NCBI RefSeq assembly: GCF_037176765.1
Contig: NC_090021.1
Coordinates: 53,966,953 to 54,030,952, forward strand
Length of the DNA stretch: 64,000 nucleotides
Direction of reading: 5' to 3'
Origin: Anolis sagrei
Taxonomy: Eukaryota; Chordata; Lepidosauria; Squamata; Anolidae
The notes under the pieces are model-generated. The model ran no database searches, was not told where the DNA came from, and was given only the letters and a program-made list of their open reading frames with translations. Below are positions 12,901 through 23,945 of this stretch, in pieces. Made by a program: the position numbers and the translations under genes. How positions within the stretch are numbered: position 1 is the stretch's first letter; every line of letters starts with the position of its first letter.

Positions 12901-15900
12901 CAACCAATTGGGACTGCTGAAGAGTATCGGTGTGATAACATCATAAACTTTGTGTGATAGCTATTTAAATATTGAAGGTACTATCTGCTCAGGCTGCCTT
13001 CCTGTTGGAAAAAGGTCTCTCTTGAACCTTAAATGCCCTGGGGAGACAAACACAGAATAAAAATAGCCACATACTCTGCCGAGGATGTTTCAGAGCATTT
13101 TGGGAGGGAAAAAATATTTTTGAAAGAGTGCAGCTCTCCAAGATCTCTTGAGATGGAGTGGGGAGAGGTGGGAAGGGAATGTAGTTCCATGGACTCCCAT
13201 AGTTGTTGACCCCTGTTTTATAGGATCCATTAACGCATAGAAACAGCTTCATAAAATTAGGACATCTGGTTTATAGCAACGTAAATATCCATTGCCATTT
13301 TAGTCTACAAAATTCGGCATGATTCAGAGATTATGTTTCCGGAAACTAGAGTAGTATGAATGTAACACAATATCTGCCTATATTAGCTTGGGGGTAAGAC
13401 TAGAGCAAATTCATGCATATTCATGACTATGCCAATGTTAATCTTCATAGATCAACACATGAGGAAGTGTTTATATTATATACAGAGTTCTTCGAACCAC
13501 TATCTGCACTCATCTAAGAAAAGTACTTAGTCAATGAAGAAATCAGAATTAAGAAATCAGAAATAATCTCATGTAGGGATAATAGTAACTTCCTCACTTT
13601 GTGTTTATCATGCCAAGCAGCTTAATGCCTTCAATAATATGGTATTTATTCATGGTAATGGCATGCAACACAACTGTAATTTTAAAAAGGATACATTCTC
13701 CATTTTGAAAATAGGTTTCAGCAATCTGTAAATGAAAAAGATGTAATTATTACTATATTCATTTATTCAATATTAGGGAATACTGTTTCCTAATATTGGA
13801 GAAAAAAATAAAATTAGCACAGTTAACATCGGTTACCAAGGTTTACGTAAAAACACAGCTACTAAAATACATAGCTTGTACTGTATTTGCAAAAATCCAC
13901 CTTTGTCTTGTATAAATGAAGCTATATAGCAACAATATAGTTAAAAATACTGGGGGGAAATCAATGTGTGTATTCTCATTACCTGATGGAGATACAGGGG
14001 CAGCAATCGCAAATCCATCTGCTCAAATTCCTCTCGTAGGAGAGAGAAGAGGGCCTGCAAGGTTTGGTTTGGATCCTTCTGGGAACAGTTTGCATTTGTT
14101 GTGCTTTCATCTTCATCTTGGGCATGAGTTGCTGCTGCCGTGGCAGTCTTCTCCCACTTAACTGCAGAAATGGGAAAAAAAAGTTCCCCGCTCCAATTTA
14201 AAAAAATCAAGTTTCTCAAATATATTTCATCTATTTAGCTATCGCCAAACTTGTGTCGTTATTGCTCTATGTACATACACAAAGCAGTTTTCTTATTTCT
14301 AAGGCCTGGGATGTGAAACAAGATTTTAAAGGGTTGGGGAATCTCTTTCACTTCTTGCCTATAATCAAATACTACTCTGGTCTGTCTTCGGAACATATTG
14401 TTTCAAAATACTATGATGTCTCAATATATCTAAGGCATATTTCAAAGCCATCTGTAATGATAATGATGGCTGTAGTGTGTAATGAAGAAACTAGCATCAT
14501 TCAAACACCCAGGGCAGTATCCAACATTGCACTTCTGTTGCCAGAACACTCAATTCAGTGCATTTGGGAGATACTAATCAGGTCTTTGCTTGTCAGCTGC
14601 TAGCATACTCCAAAATCTGCTGGGGAGTGTTCAGAAACCACCCAGGCATGGCTTTTGTGTAAAGATCAGGCAAACTGGCTTGTTGTGGAAACAAGGATTG
14701 GTGATAAAGCTTCAATGGAGACATCTTTCCCTCAGGTTAACTCTTTCAGGAGTGAATTTCCTTTCTGAGGGGTAGATTTCTCTCACTTCTTGTTGTTTCA
14801 TCCCCATTCTTAACTGTGAGTCGTTTGCAAGTTGGATGGTTGTAACTCAGGGACTGCCCGTATAGGTACTAACATTTGCTGGAAAAAATACACATTGTTT
14901 CAGTACTATGTCCACTGCAATCTAGATGGCTTACTTATCCTTTTGAGTGCCTTTTCTTTTTTTAGTTCTCTCTCCCTCTGTCTCCTTTTTTGAGGGGTAA
15001 TAGCAGTGACCACAATGCTTCCCTCTCTGTATTATTTTTACTTACTGATCTACTCAGTTTCCCTCTCTCCATCCTCCTTGTTCTCTTTAGGTTATCTTGA
15101 TTAGGAAAGGAAAAGAAAGTATTAAAAGCTCCTTCTGCATACTTCTTTAATCTTTACGTTTATTGGTCTTCCCTACAGCTACTTACTTAACAAAAATACG
15201 CATGCTAACTGTACTGACACAATTAATATCACATCTACTTTGGAGGTTTCTGTTAAGGCTTTTAGCATAATTCAGAGAGGCTTCCAAACCTTGGAAGAGA
15301 CAGAATTGTGCAGCATCCAAATCCATCTGACCAGACCTGAGAAGATTCCTTAACACAAACAGAACTCAGATGTAGCTCCCGCCTCAATTCTCCCTTCGTT
15401 TTCTCTCCAGACTGATAATATTCTTTGCATAACTATGCCTTCAAAATCCTGGGCTATAGGTTGCCTGGCAGTACAGGTATATATAGATCACAGAGATGGA
15501 AGAAATCACAAGGACCATTCAATTCCTGTAAGAGGTGTTCCTGGGCATTACTTCTTTAACAAAAACTTTGATACCAGAGGCAGAAATAACATGAAGAGAG
15601 CAGGGATATCCTCCTGCATAATTAAAAAAAACATAATTTGGCAATTGCTGCAATTATTTTATTCAAAGCTAATAATATTCATTTGTGAAAGATCAGGTAA
15701 GTTTTGCATAAATAACCAAAGACATTCTAAACCTTTTAGAGACCACTTAGAAATGTGTCCATTTCCCCCCCCAGAATTGATTTTTTTCTTTCACCTGTTT
15801 CCAATTTCTTTATGATTTCCAGTTTGGTGACCAAAACAATCTACATTATACTGTTCACACATGCTCTGCAAGGGATACTGATGGTACCTGCTGTTTATCT

Positions 15901-18900
15901 TGACTGTTTAGGGAGGCACGCACAGCTACAATAAGACCGACTAGAGTAGAATCCCATTCTTTCCCAGTTCAACCTTTATTGCAGCATTTGCTGTGGACAT
16001 ACTCCTGAGGCCTGACACCGAATGCCTATGTTTTTGCAACCTTCATTCAATATCCTCCCAGTACTGACACTACTCAAAAACATCTAGCTACTCGGGGTTG
16101 ATAAGAAACTGGGGTGGGAGGGTGGGGGGGATGAGCAGAATACTAAGATTTTTGTAAAAAGGAACTTTTTTTGTCAGAGGCTTTATTGACAGAGATATGC
16201 CTTCATTGTACATCATTTTCAAGGTTTGGAATATGAGCTAAAACTATGTTGCATGAGACCCATAGCCTTAAAAAGCAGTCTTCAGGTTCTTTCACACAAC
16301 TGTATTGATACTGAGGACATTGAAAAGAAAAAAAAATACTGTATTTCAAATTTCAGAATAATAGCTCTAATGGCATTTTGTTGGTAACACAATGAAGAAC
16401 CTTCTGGCACATTAAAGACCAATAAATAATGATAATAATATAGTCTTTTAAATGTCTGTTGGTTTAAATAATACTTTGATCCAAGATGCAAAAGCACACT
16501 GAAAATTATGATGGTTTTCTATTGAAGGAGAAATGAAGTAATTCCCCTTTGGTTCTCCTTTATATAACTGACCCAGTTTCTTCGACATATATTATGTAGA
16601 ATTACAGCCTTTTGGGTGACAGCTTTTGGCTTCTTTAGTCTTACGAAGCCCAGTCCTCTGTATGGGGATATCATGTAGCACTGTGAACATTTGGCGATAT
16701 TTGAAATTGCTCAGTGAATTCTGTCTGAACTCTGAAGCTAGAAAGAGACTTATGATATTTACCCTCGCTCTGTTTGTCTAATTCTATTACGTACCATTTT
16801 ATCATTTGTTTTATTATGATTTTGTTATTTTTATTTTACCATGTTATTACTATGTATTTTATGTGATGCTATTGTTTTTGTTTATATGTTTCTGCTTTAT
16901 TGTAATTTTGTTTGGGCTGGCCTCATGTTAGCTGCCCTGAGTCCCTCCGGAGAGATGGTGGCGGGGTATAAAGAAAATGACGATGATGATGGTGATGATG
17001 ATGATTATAGTTCAGCCACAATGAAATAGCAGTGCTTTAAAAAACCTGTCTGCATATTTTTTCCTTCTGTTTCACAAAGACAGCCTATCTTCCAGGCATC
17101 TAGTTCTGAATTTAAAGAACTGAAATATGGTATTACATTCAACAAAGTCAAACAAATTATTAAAAAGTTCACAACCCACAATTTTTTCTTATTTTGTTCC
17201 AATTCAGAACACTCTGGCTATAATGACATCCTGTGGATGGCCTTATGTCCAAAACCATTTAAACTCTTAATTGCAGCTGTATTGTCAATTTCATGAAACA
17301 GGAACCAATATTTAGCTTGGTTGTAGGAATGTATACTCATAAAGCTGTTTAGATAAATTTGGTGTTCGAAGAGAACAAGTTGCATTGCTCAGTGATACTG
17401 TGCTTGCAAGAAGCTGTTTTATAAGGATTGATTTTTCACCAATCCCTCTATCATTTGCTGCTTACTATTACATGCCCAACACTGTTCAAGGGGGTCGTTC
17501 AATCTTAGTTGCTTGGGGGAAGATGGAAAGAGCTGCAGTGAATATTGGTCATCAATACATATTAGGTGTCCTGCTTACCAAAGCAGAATTTATTTCTGCT
17601 AGCACAAAACCAGCTATATGCAAAAGATCATAAGTCTATTGCAAAACAGAAACAAGCATACCTGGTGTTTATGGTCCTAATTGTATTTTTCTAATCCAGG
17701 TTCACATATTTTCAGTGTTGTTCCAAAAATATAATTTAGTTTCTCAGCATATAAACTGATGAGATGAAGTGTTTATGGAATACTTCTAGAGAGAACTTGC
17801 AATGGAAAGCACGGCATAAGTGAAATATCAATCTAGCTTCCCATACAAGAGAATACCACAGTTTGGGAGCAGCCATTGAAAAGGTTCCCTGCTATGTGAT
17901 CAGCCGTGGCTATGATAGGAGAATAGGAGCATGAGGAAGCCTATTCTGTTAGGTTTATACTGGGAGAAGCAGTCTTTCAGACAGTCTGTCCCAAGCTGCA
18001 TAACGCTTTATAAATCACAGTCAGCATTTTGAATTTTGCCTGGAAACAAAGCAGAACTTTATTTTGAAATGACTAACAAAGTCTCTATCCAATATAATCT
18101 TTCCCTTGCTTTTGTTAAAAAACCAGTAGTGATATCGATTATGGAAGGAAAGAGTTAATATGAAATACAGAGTGAAAGTGACCTAGTTCCATTCCCAAGA
18201 CAGGACTGGAACACAGCATTGTAGTATTCTTCTATTGGAAAGACATTGCAGGAAACCTCTGCTCAGTACACACACTAGCATGTACATTTACACCGTGAAA
18301 ACACTATCCTGCCTTAATGTTATCCAAGAAACTAAAACAAACTTACATAATGTGGAATTTCATTTATTAGTTTATCATAGCATGATATGAGAACAAAGGA
18401 CTGACAGGTCAAACTGATAGGAACAAATATATTCCCTTTTCTAATAAAACTAGTATGGGTTTAAGTACTGAGTTTATTACTGCTAATCAGAGCAAAATTA
18501 GGACAACATAATATCACAGGAATACAAAAAAAAACCCTCCACAAACCATTACCCCCCTCTCAACAACAACAACAACAACAACAACAAAAAACAACAATAA
18601 TCAATATCATCAAGGCCATAAACACCTGGGCCATACCTGTCATAAGATATACTGCAGGCATCGTAAACTGGACACAGGGAGAACTGGACAATTTGGACAG
18701 AAAAAACAAGAAAACTCATGACCATTTATAATTCATTACATCCTCGCAGTGATGTTGACTGGCTCTATCTGCCTAGAAAGTCAGGGGGCAGAGGACTTTA
18801 ACAAGTCAAACAAGCAGTTGAAGAAGAAAAACACGTCCTGGCAGAATATGTCAAGGAAAGCCAAGAACCTGCTTTAATTGAAGTCAATAATCGGAAACTT

Positions 18901-21900
18901 CTCAAAGCACAGCAGACAAAGAACCAGTACAAGAAAACTGCACTCCAAACCAGAGCTGACAACTAGCACAACAAAGCCTTACATGGGCAGTTCCTTGAGA
19001 AGATTGAAGGAAAAGTTGACAGGGAGAAGACCTGGTTATGGCTCATGAATGGAACCCTGAAGAAGGAGACAGAAGGCCGGATTCTTGCAGCCCAGGAGCA
19101 AGCCATCAGAACCAATGCAATTAAGGTCAGGATTGAAAAATCAGCGGATGACCCAAAATGCAGACTGTGCAAGGAAGCTGATGAAACCATGGATCATATC
19201 CTCAGCTGTTGCAAGAAAATCGCACAGACTGACTACAAACAAAGACACAACTCTGTGGCCCAGATGATTCACTGGAACTTATGTCACAAGTACCACCTGC
19301 CAGCAGTAAAGAATTGGTGGGATCATAAACCCGCAAAGGTCGTGGAAAATGAACATGCAAAAATACTGTGGGACTTTCGAATCCAGACTGACAAAGTTTT
19401 GGAACACAATACAACAGACATCACGATTGTGGAAAAGAAAAAAGTCTGGATTATTGATGTCACCATACCAGGTGACAGCCGCATTGAGAAAAAACAACAG
19501 GAAAAACTCAGCCGCTATCAAGGCCTCAAAATCGAACTGCAAAGGCTCTGGCATAAACCAGTACAGGTGGTCCCAGTGGTCATTGGCACATTAGGTGCCA
19601 TGCCAAAAGATCTCAGCCAGCATTTGGAAACAATAAACATCGACAAAATCACGATCTGTCAACTGCAAAAGGCCATCTTACTTGGATCTGCGAGGATCAT
19701 TCGAAAATACATCCCACAGTCCTAGACGCTTGGGAAGTGTTCGACTTGTGATTTTGTGATACGAAATCCAGCATATAGATCTCGTTTGCTATGACATACT
19801 GTGCTTTTGTGTCAATAATAATAATCTTTATTTATACCCCGCCACCATCTCCCAAAAGGGGACTCGGGGCGGCTTACATGAGGCCAAGCCCAGGAGTGCA
19901 TTACAACAGAATAAAACCATAAACACATAACAAACATCACAATAGAATAAATAAAACATAAGAATACAATAAAACAGTGCAAAAAATACAGTGAGAGATA
20001 AATCACAGTCACAATGAGCGGGCCACATGTACAAGATAAAATGATAAAAAAAACTCAGGATGAGAAATGAAATGGAAATATTTGAGAGGAAGAAACTCAT
20101 TGGCAACTGAGTAGTGGAGACAGGCCTTCAAACAGGCAGGGGGATGTACAGTGTGGGGACAAACATTTGGAGGAAACGAACAAAAGGAGAAGTAAGGTCA
20201 CTCTCCAAAGGTGCAACGGAAAAGGCAGGTTTTAAGATCCTTCTTGAAGGTTGCTAGAGTGAAAACCCACTGATAGGTTCACCTTAGGGTTGCCATAAGT
20301 TGTAAAGTACAATGTTATTTTAAGTGTGGATCTACAGCACATAATATAAAATCTAAATTATTTGTATATAGGTAAGAGTTCTTATAGTTTACTGACTATC
20401 TTTGATAGAATGTGGTCATGAGAACAGCAAAGAAATCATACCATATTTAGTTTCTCTCATCTCTGCAAACTCCTTTACATAATGGTATAATGCTTCAATT
20501 CGAAGCAGATGTAACTTGCTAAGTATGCAGTAGTCGTAGTAGTTGTAAGGCTAGATTCTGTTGATTTTACAGATAACTAAACACTAATAAAGTTCAATAT
20601 GAAAATCAATATGAAGTTTCATGATTTGTTACTGGAACTGGGAAGGGCAAGTGATATGATCTTCATTGCTTGAAAAAATACCCTCTGAATTGTATCTCCC
20701 TCCACATCATAAACAGTACTCAACTTGAATTAAAATAACTAAAAATATTAAAGCACTGCCCACACTCATTGGTTCTCCTCTGTGCCAATGGTTCTTGTTA
20801 TCTATAAATAAGACAAACAATAAGCAACTAAGTGGCAATATAGTACTTATGAAGAGCAACTATGTTCTTTATGTCCAATTATACATTGTATGGAACTATC
20901 CTGCTCAACATATCCTAAAATCAGGAGATATTAGTTGAGTATGCATTATCTGGAATTCCAAATTCCAAAATATTCCAAAATCACCCAGATGGGTGGCTTC
21001 TCCTGGGCAAATGCTTGATTTGCCACAGGGTGGATTAGACCACCACCCTACCCAACCATTGCGGAGGCAGGAGGGACTCCTGACCCTCCAGTGGCATCAG
21101 ATCCAGCTTGGTACTGCCAGACAGCAACTCTTACCATCCTGCTCCTATTTCTGCTGTCATGGCGACCAGCAGGTGTGAAATGTTTCTCATTGGTTGGTCA
21201 CCACCTGGAGTGACATTAGCTGGGATGCAGAGCGATGCACGAAGTGGAAAGGAAGAAGTGCTCCCTCCCCTTCCCTTTCCCATTCTCCGGCCAGCTTTAC
21301 TCCAGGTGAAAAGTGACCAACCTGAGCCATGTTATACTAATCGACCACTGTGACAAGAAGAATGGGAGGAAGGCACCAGAGAGTTAGTGCCATCCTGGGT
21401 CCCTGGACCCCTTGAGCCTAAGGAATATAGAATGGCCATGGAAACAGGTGTACCAGTCCAACCACTCACAGGCTGATCAGAATTCTTGGGACTTTGGTTA
21501 ATATGGTTCGAGGCCACATTCAGATGACATTGGCCCACATTAGACCGAATCAGTGCTGTGTGTATTTTGGCCACCACACTACTGAATTGCCTGTCCTTCA
21601 GGATACACTGTCAAGTAGATGTGTCCTAAGAGAGTGACATCTTTGCATTTTGATGGCTCAATATACACAAACTTTGTTTCACACACAGTATTATTAAAAA
21701 TTAAAAATGTTGTATAAATTACTTCCAGGTTATTTGTATAACACATATATGCAACATAAATTAATTTTGTGTTTAGGCTTGGGTTCCATCAGAAAAAAAT
21801 CCAAAATACGGACACTTGGCCCCAAACATTTTGGAATAGTGGTATGAAACCTGTACTTTTACTGCTGCCAAAATTTCATTATTTTAAAATAGTCAGGAGA

Positions 21901-23422
21901 GAAAAAGTGGTGTAGTGGTTGGACCCTTACTCTAGGGACCAAGTTTGAATCACCACTCCACTATGGAAACTGACTGGATAATTTTAGGCCAGTCTTGGAG
22001 GAAGGCTAAAACTAGATCTACATTGCCATATATGGTAGTATAGACTCATATAAGCCAGTTCAATGAAGTAAATCTGCATTCTGAAATTGGATTATATAGC
22101 AGCATAGATCCAGCAAAAGAAAAACCTCCTACAAATCTTGCAAAAAAAAAAAACAAAAAAAAAAACAACCCTCCAAAAAACAAACCCATGAGAAAGTTGG
22201 CTTGGGGTCGACATGAGTCAGAAATTCTCTGAAGGCACACAAGAAGAGAAAATAGTAAAGCAAAAATCCCATATTTTATTGTTTTTAATTTCTCTGTAGT
22301 TGTTCTACACTGTAGTTTTCTTAACCCTGTAAATTTAGCCTGATGTTATTTAAGGTATTTATTTTCTATGATTTTACTTAGTATACATGAGACAGTACAC
22401 AAGCTTTGAAAACATGAACATGCCATTCTCCTATTTTCACTGAACAGCCCAAATCTTTCCTTGATTGCATGTGACAAGCCATTTTACTGGCTAACAGAGA
22501 AAAGTGATGGCCTCAGGCAAATGCTTCAAGAAAATAATTCTATTGAAATATAGGAGGCAACAAAAACCATCTCAAAATCATTGTTCTGCTGACTGTGCTC
22601 AAACTCATAGAAGAATTAAGTGCATTTCGTTTAACAAATGTATGTAATTTAGCATGGTTATATTTTCTCTAAAGTGTGCCAGAAGCAAACCTTATTAATT
22701 CATTAATAACATTTTAAAATAACTAACCCAAGGTTCTGCATCATCTTAGGAAAATACATATCCTGTCTTGTTAATTTCCAGTGATCAAGCTGATTTTCTG
22801 ACCAACAGCAGAAGTGGCAAGCAAATATTATTTTATTAAAACAGCTATGTTTTGGGCAACAGAGTGATCTATAAATATTTTATCAAATAGATAACCAACA
22901 GCTGGGATCTGTCTGCTTGTATATGTAGTTTATCAAGCATGTCCTATCTCAGAGATGCACTTAAGTCAGATTAAAAGCGAAAGAAACACAGTAGTTCTGG
23001 TAATATGAGTACGGTTGTTTCAACATTTCAAACAAGCCTAATGTATTTATTTAAAAAGCCACAGTACCTTCATTGCTGATTTTTTGTGTTTTTCTTGGAT
23101 TGTTTCTTTCGGAGGTACATTGTTCTACAAGGAGCATTTCATCTGCAGGAAAACTTTGAGATGGCTTATCACTTTCATTATCCTGACAGAAAGATGTGTA
23201 CTCTTCACTGTCCTCATTATTATTTATGCTGTCCTGCTCAACTCTTCCCATTGTGTTGTCTCGCCTTTTTACAGTATCATGCTTGCTGCTGCTAAACTGA
23301 TTTTCATTTTCATCTGGAGAAAAGGGCAAGCGCGTTTGGATCCTTTCCACCTGTGTATCTGTATGGAGTAAGTCTTGTAAATTTAACTGCTGGTCATTTG
23401 TAGGAGATTCCCTTTCATCCAT
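9882..23422 (-). CDS. CNST: consortin, 5' coding part (gene-level entry, five exons, incomplete)
   Basis: Consortin is a trans-Golgi membrane protein known to bind connexins and help sort them to the plasma membrane. Five coding exons are read on the minus strand: 23422-23068, 14161-13983, 13725-13695, 10414-10328 and 9996-9882. All have AG/GT borders and the phases chain (1, 0, 1, 1, 2). The predicted N-terminus starts MDERESPTNDQQ and keeps the human landmarks DENENQ and EQDS-NNNE. The consortin N-terminal helical domain follows: QALFSLLREEFEQMD, LPLYLHQ, IAETYFQNGEYEKAMKF, QLERLYHEQLL, then KGLNNEELDKLAEICTSHQ. The C-terminal half with the single membrane segment is not visible and must lie left of base 1. 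The stretch between EQDS and the helical domain is about 13 residues shorter than I recall in human, so a small exon may be unseen or absent. Identity rests on remembered human sequence plus synteny with TFB2M and SMYD3. Confidence 0.9.
10328..10414 (-). CDS. CNST: CNST exon 5
   Basis: It codes YEKAMKFVQLERLYHEQLL and then VNLSSIQQQWG, near-identical to human consortin. The acceptor used is AATCAG above 10414. A nearby upstream AG (CCCTTTAG, just above 10428) would add residues absent from human. The donor is GGG|GTAAGT after 10328. The exon is 87 bases, phase 1 to 1. Confidence 0.93.
11010..11550 (+). mobile_element. I/Jockey-superfamily LINE 3' end (possibly Vingi-like)
   Basis: The frame 11032-11469 gives EDWATWRALNRLCTCTRRCR, a zinc-knuckle-like CKCGEKHTTDHVLQC near the C-terminus, then a TAAATAAATAAAT tail. 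The same family recurs at 33590, 47035 and 58195 in this window. The clade is assigned from general appearance only. Confidence 0.7.
11575..12725 (+). mobile_element. Penelope-like retroelement, 3' part with GIY-YIG endonuclease and terminal region
   Basis: The 258-residue frame (11631-12407) contains GVYRVPCSCGQVYTGTSKRS and AETRIKEHERHC, a GIY-YIG nuclease with the CxC and H-rich insert typical of Penelope-like elements. HKHVDNFNRKEE follows at the end. Downstream (12410-12725) is the noncoding terminal repeat with a hammerhead-like motif (12595-12636). The upstream reverse transcriptase is missing. Other terminal pieces lie at 40799, 54690 and 63015. Confidence 0.85.
12595..12636 (+). ncRNA. 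hammerhead-ribozyme-like motif (degenerate)
   Basis: CTGAGGA core is followed by a stem-loop around CATAGAT and an ACGTC cleavage-side segment. The second conserved core block departs from GAAA, so activity is unlikely in this copy. Confidence 0.5.
12726..13694 (-). other. CNST intron, no repeat recognised
   Basis: AT-rich sequence between the Penelope-like element and the CNST microexon. Nothing codes convincingly. Confidence 0.45.
13695..13725 (-). CDS. CNST: CNST exon 4: 31-base microexon
   Basis: Acceptor TTTACAG is above 13725 and donor GT lies at 13694-13693. The 31 bases code IAETYFQNGE plus one base of the next Tyr codon. Joined to the following exon this gives IAETYFQNGEYEKAMKF, the same length as human IAESYFQEEDYEKAMKF. 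It was found by requiring a phase 0-to-1 exon between its neighbours, and the match is exact in length. Confidence 0.87.
13983..14161 (-). CDS. CNST: CNST exon 3: start of consortin N-terminal helical domain
   Basis: Acceptor TTTCTGCAG precedes 14161 and donor CAG|GTAATG follows 13983. The exon is 179 bases, entering in phase 1 and leaving in phase 0. It codes VKWEKTATAAATHAQDEDE, an acidic linker, then QTLQALFSLLREEFEQMD and LRLLPLYLHQ, close to human LVLQSLFSLIRGEVEQLD and ALPLCLHQ. Confidence 0.92.
14162..16755 (-). other. CNST intron 2, no gene; one decayed DNA-transposon end
   Basis: There is no exon-like signal. Near 14810-14870 the words GTTGGATGGTTGTAACTCAG and GGGACTGCCCGTATAGG resemble the right end of the Tigger-like repeat at 151-304. 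Confidence 0.45.
16760..17010 (+). mobile_element. L2-like LINE 3' tail with (GATGAT)n
   Basis: A T-rich 3' UTR is followed by the family end GCTGCCCTGAGTCCCTCCGG, GTGGCGGGGTATAAAG and a GATGATGATG-type tail. Confidence 0.75.
17860..18065 (-). mobile_element. old LINE fragment (L2/CR1 group)
   Basis: CCACAGTTTGGGAGCAGCCA and GCTTTATAAATCACAGTCAG, followed by TTTTGAATTTTGCCTGGAAA, are the minus-strand C-terminal coding words of a diverged L2-like element (W-N-L region and following). It is heavily decayed. Confidence 0.5.
18555..18600. repeat. (AAC)n microsatellite
   Basis: About ten AAC units, partly degenerate, immediately before the R4 LINE. Confidence 0.9.
18600..19815 (+). mobile_element. 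R4-clade LINE, C-terminal part with zinc finger and restriction-like endonuclease
   Basis: The frame 19045-19725 is intact (226 residues) and ends at a natural stop. It contains a CCHC finger CRLCKEADETMDHILSCC, the conserved HNSVAQMIHWNLCHKY, WWDHKPAKVVENEHAKILWD, and then ITIVEKKKVWIIDVTIPGDS, the PD-(D/E)XK-like endonuclease core (D...K-x-x-W-I-I-D-V). The upstream part 18600-19040 carries the preceding RT C-terminus in broken frames. R4/Dong LINEs are known in Anolis. The length of open frame suggests a fairly recent copy. Confidence 0.85.
19817..20270 (-). mobile_element. L2-like LINE 3' end
   Basis: It begins AATCTTTATTTATACCCCGC and GGGACTCGGGGCGGCTTACA at the left, directly abutting the R4 end. 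A degraded C-terminal coding part follows to about 20255. Confidence 0.75.
20258..20312 (+). mobile_element. SINE 3'-end fragment
   Basis: ACCCACTGATAGGTTCACCT and TAGGGTTGCCATAAGTTG match the 3' part of a tRNA-derived squamate SINE also seen at 22120-22245. Confidence 0.5.
20442..20550 (-). other. possible cryptic exon in CNST intron 2
   Basis: Minus strand: ATCTAG acceptor, 36 open codons plus one base, and a good donor AAATATG|GTATGA. It reads YCILSKLHLLRIEALYHYVK then EFAEMRETKY. The phase (0 to 1) does not fit between CNST exons 2 and 3, so it is not offered as a CNST coding exon. Confidence 0.2.
20930..21860 (-). mobile_element. Tigger/MER2-like non-autonomous DNA transposon, interrupted
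   Basis: The right side (21645-21860) read on the minus strand gives TTTTGGATTTTTTTCTGATG, GAACCCAAGCCTAAACACAA, and AAACAAAGTTTGTGTATATT. The left end has TTGAGTATGCATTATCTGG. The same family is at 41735-42530 and 60985-62605. The interior 20990-21640 is unrelated and unassigned. Confidence 0.55.
21895..22245 (+). mobile_element. tRNA-derived SINE with a MITE inside
   Basis: A pol III A-box-like TGGTGTAGTGGTTGGA and B-box-like AGTTTGAATCACC start the element. CTATGGAAACTGACTGGAT and the end CGACATGAGTCAGAAATTC, GAAGGCACACAAGAAGAG follow. Between them, 22015-22118 holds a different MITE (TCTGCATTCTGAAATTGGAT). Confidence 0.65.
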
Positions 23423-23475
23423 TAGAGCGTTCCTATGGTGAACTTAATACCCTCTTTGTCCAATGATTCTCAGCT
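23068..23475 (-). CDS. CNST: CNST exon 2: start codon exon (coding 23422-23068)
   Basis: The acceptor is a polypyrimidine run ending in TTTTTTAG just above 23475. Bases 23475-23423 are 5' untranslated, ATG is at 23422-23420, and the donor AAG|GTACTG follows 23068. It codes 118 residues plus one base, starting MDERESPTNDQQLNLQ. The stretch is acidic, Ser/Asn-rich and without a membrane segment, as in the consortin N-terminus. The start is chosen because it aligns with the human initiator (MDDSDTPT). Confidence 0.88.
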
Positions 23476-23757
23476 CTAAAAAAGGGAAAAAGGGAAAAAA
23501 AGATGCTTGAATTCCTACAATAACCAAAACCTCAGTCTGCTGTATTGTATCACACAGGATATACATGTAGATTTCTTTCTATTATTCTGACAATTGTCTT
23601 CAAGATAGATAGCATCTCACACTGTGAAACATAATGACTATACTTTATACATCAGAGAAAACTGTTGTCTTGAAAAAAAATTACTCCTAATATAGGATTT
23701 TCCTAAAAGCTCAGAAATATACAGGTGTATTTTTGCTAAAGCTACAGACATCAAAAC

Positions 23758-23945
23758 TAGCTCTATGCGTGTATGTTGCCTGTTGATTTATGGCAACTCC
23801 ATGCATTTCAAAGGCAAAGAGATGAGTTTACCAGTTCCTTCTTCTGAAATATACTCTGTCATCCAAGTGCTAACCAAGGCTGACCTTGCTTAGTTTCCAA
23901 AATCAGGCGGGATCTGGTACTGTTAAGATATTTAGGCCTCTTTAT
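23758..23945 (-). mobile_element. 5S-rRNA-derived SINE
   Basis: On the minus strand, GATCCCGCCTGATTTTGGAA and ACTAAGCAAGGTCAGCCTTG, then GTTAGCACTTGGATGACAGA, reproduce the 3' two-thirds of 5S rRNA including its internal promoter region. The SINE body and GGAGTTGCCATAAATCAACA follow at its 3' end. Confidence 0.8.

Noticed and set aside
23758-23945. A 5S rRNA gene
   Set aside because: Only the 3' two-thirds resembles 5S, it is decayed, and it is followed by the SINE body; it is a retrotransposed SINE.
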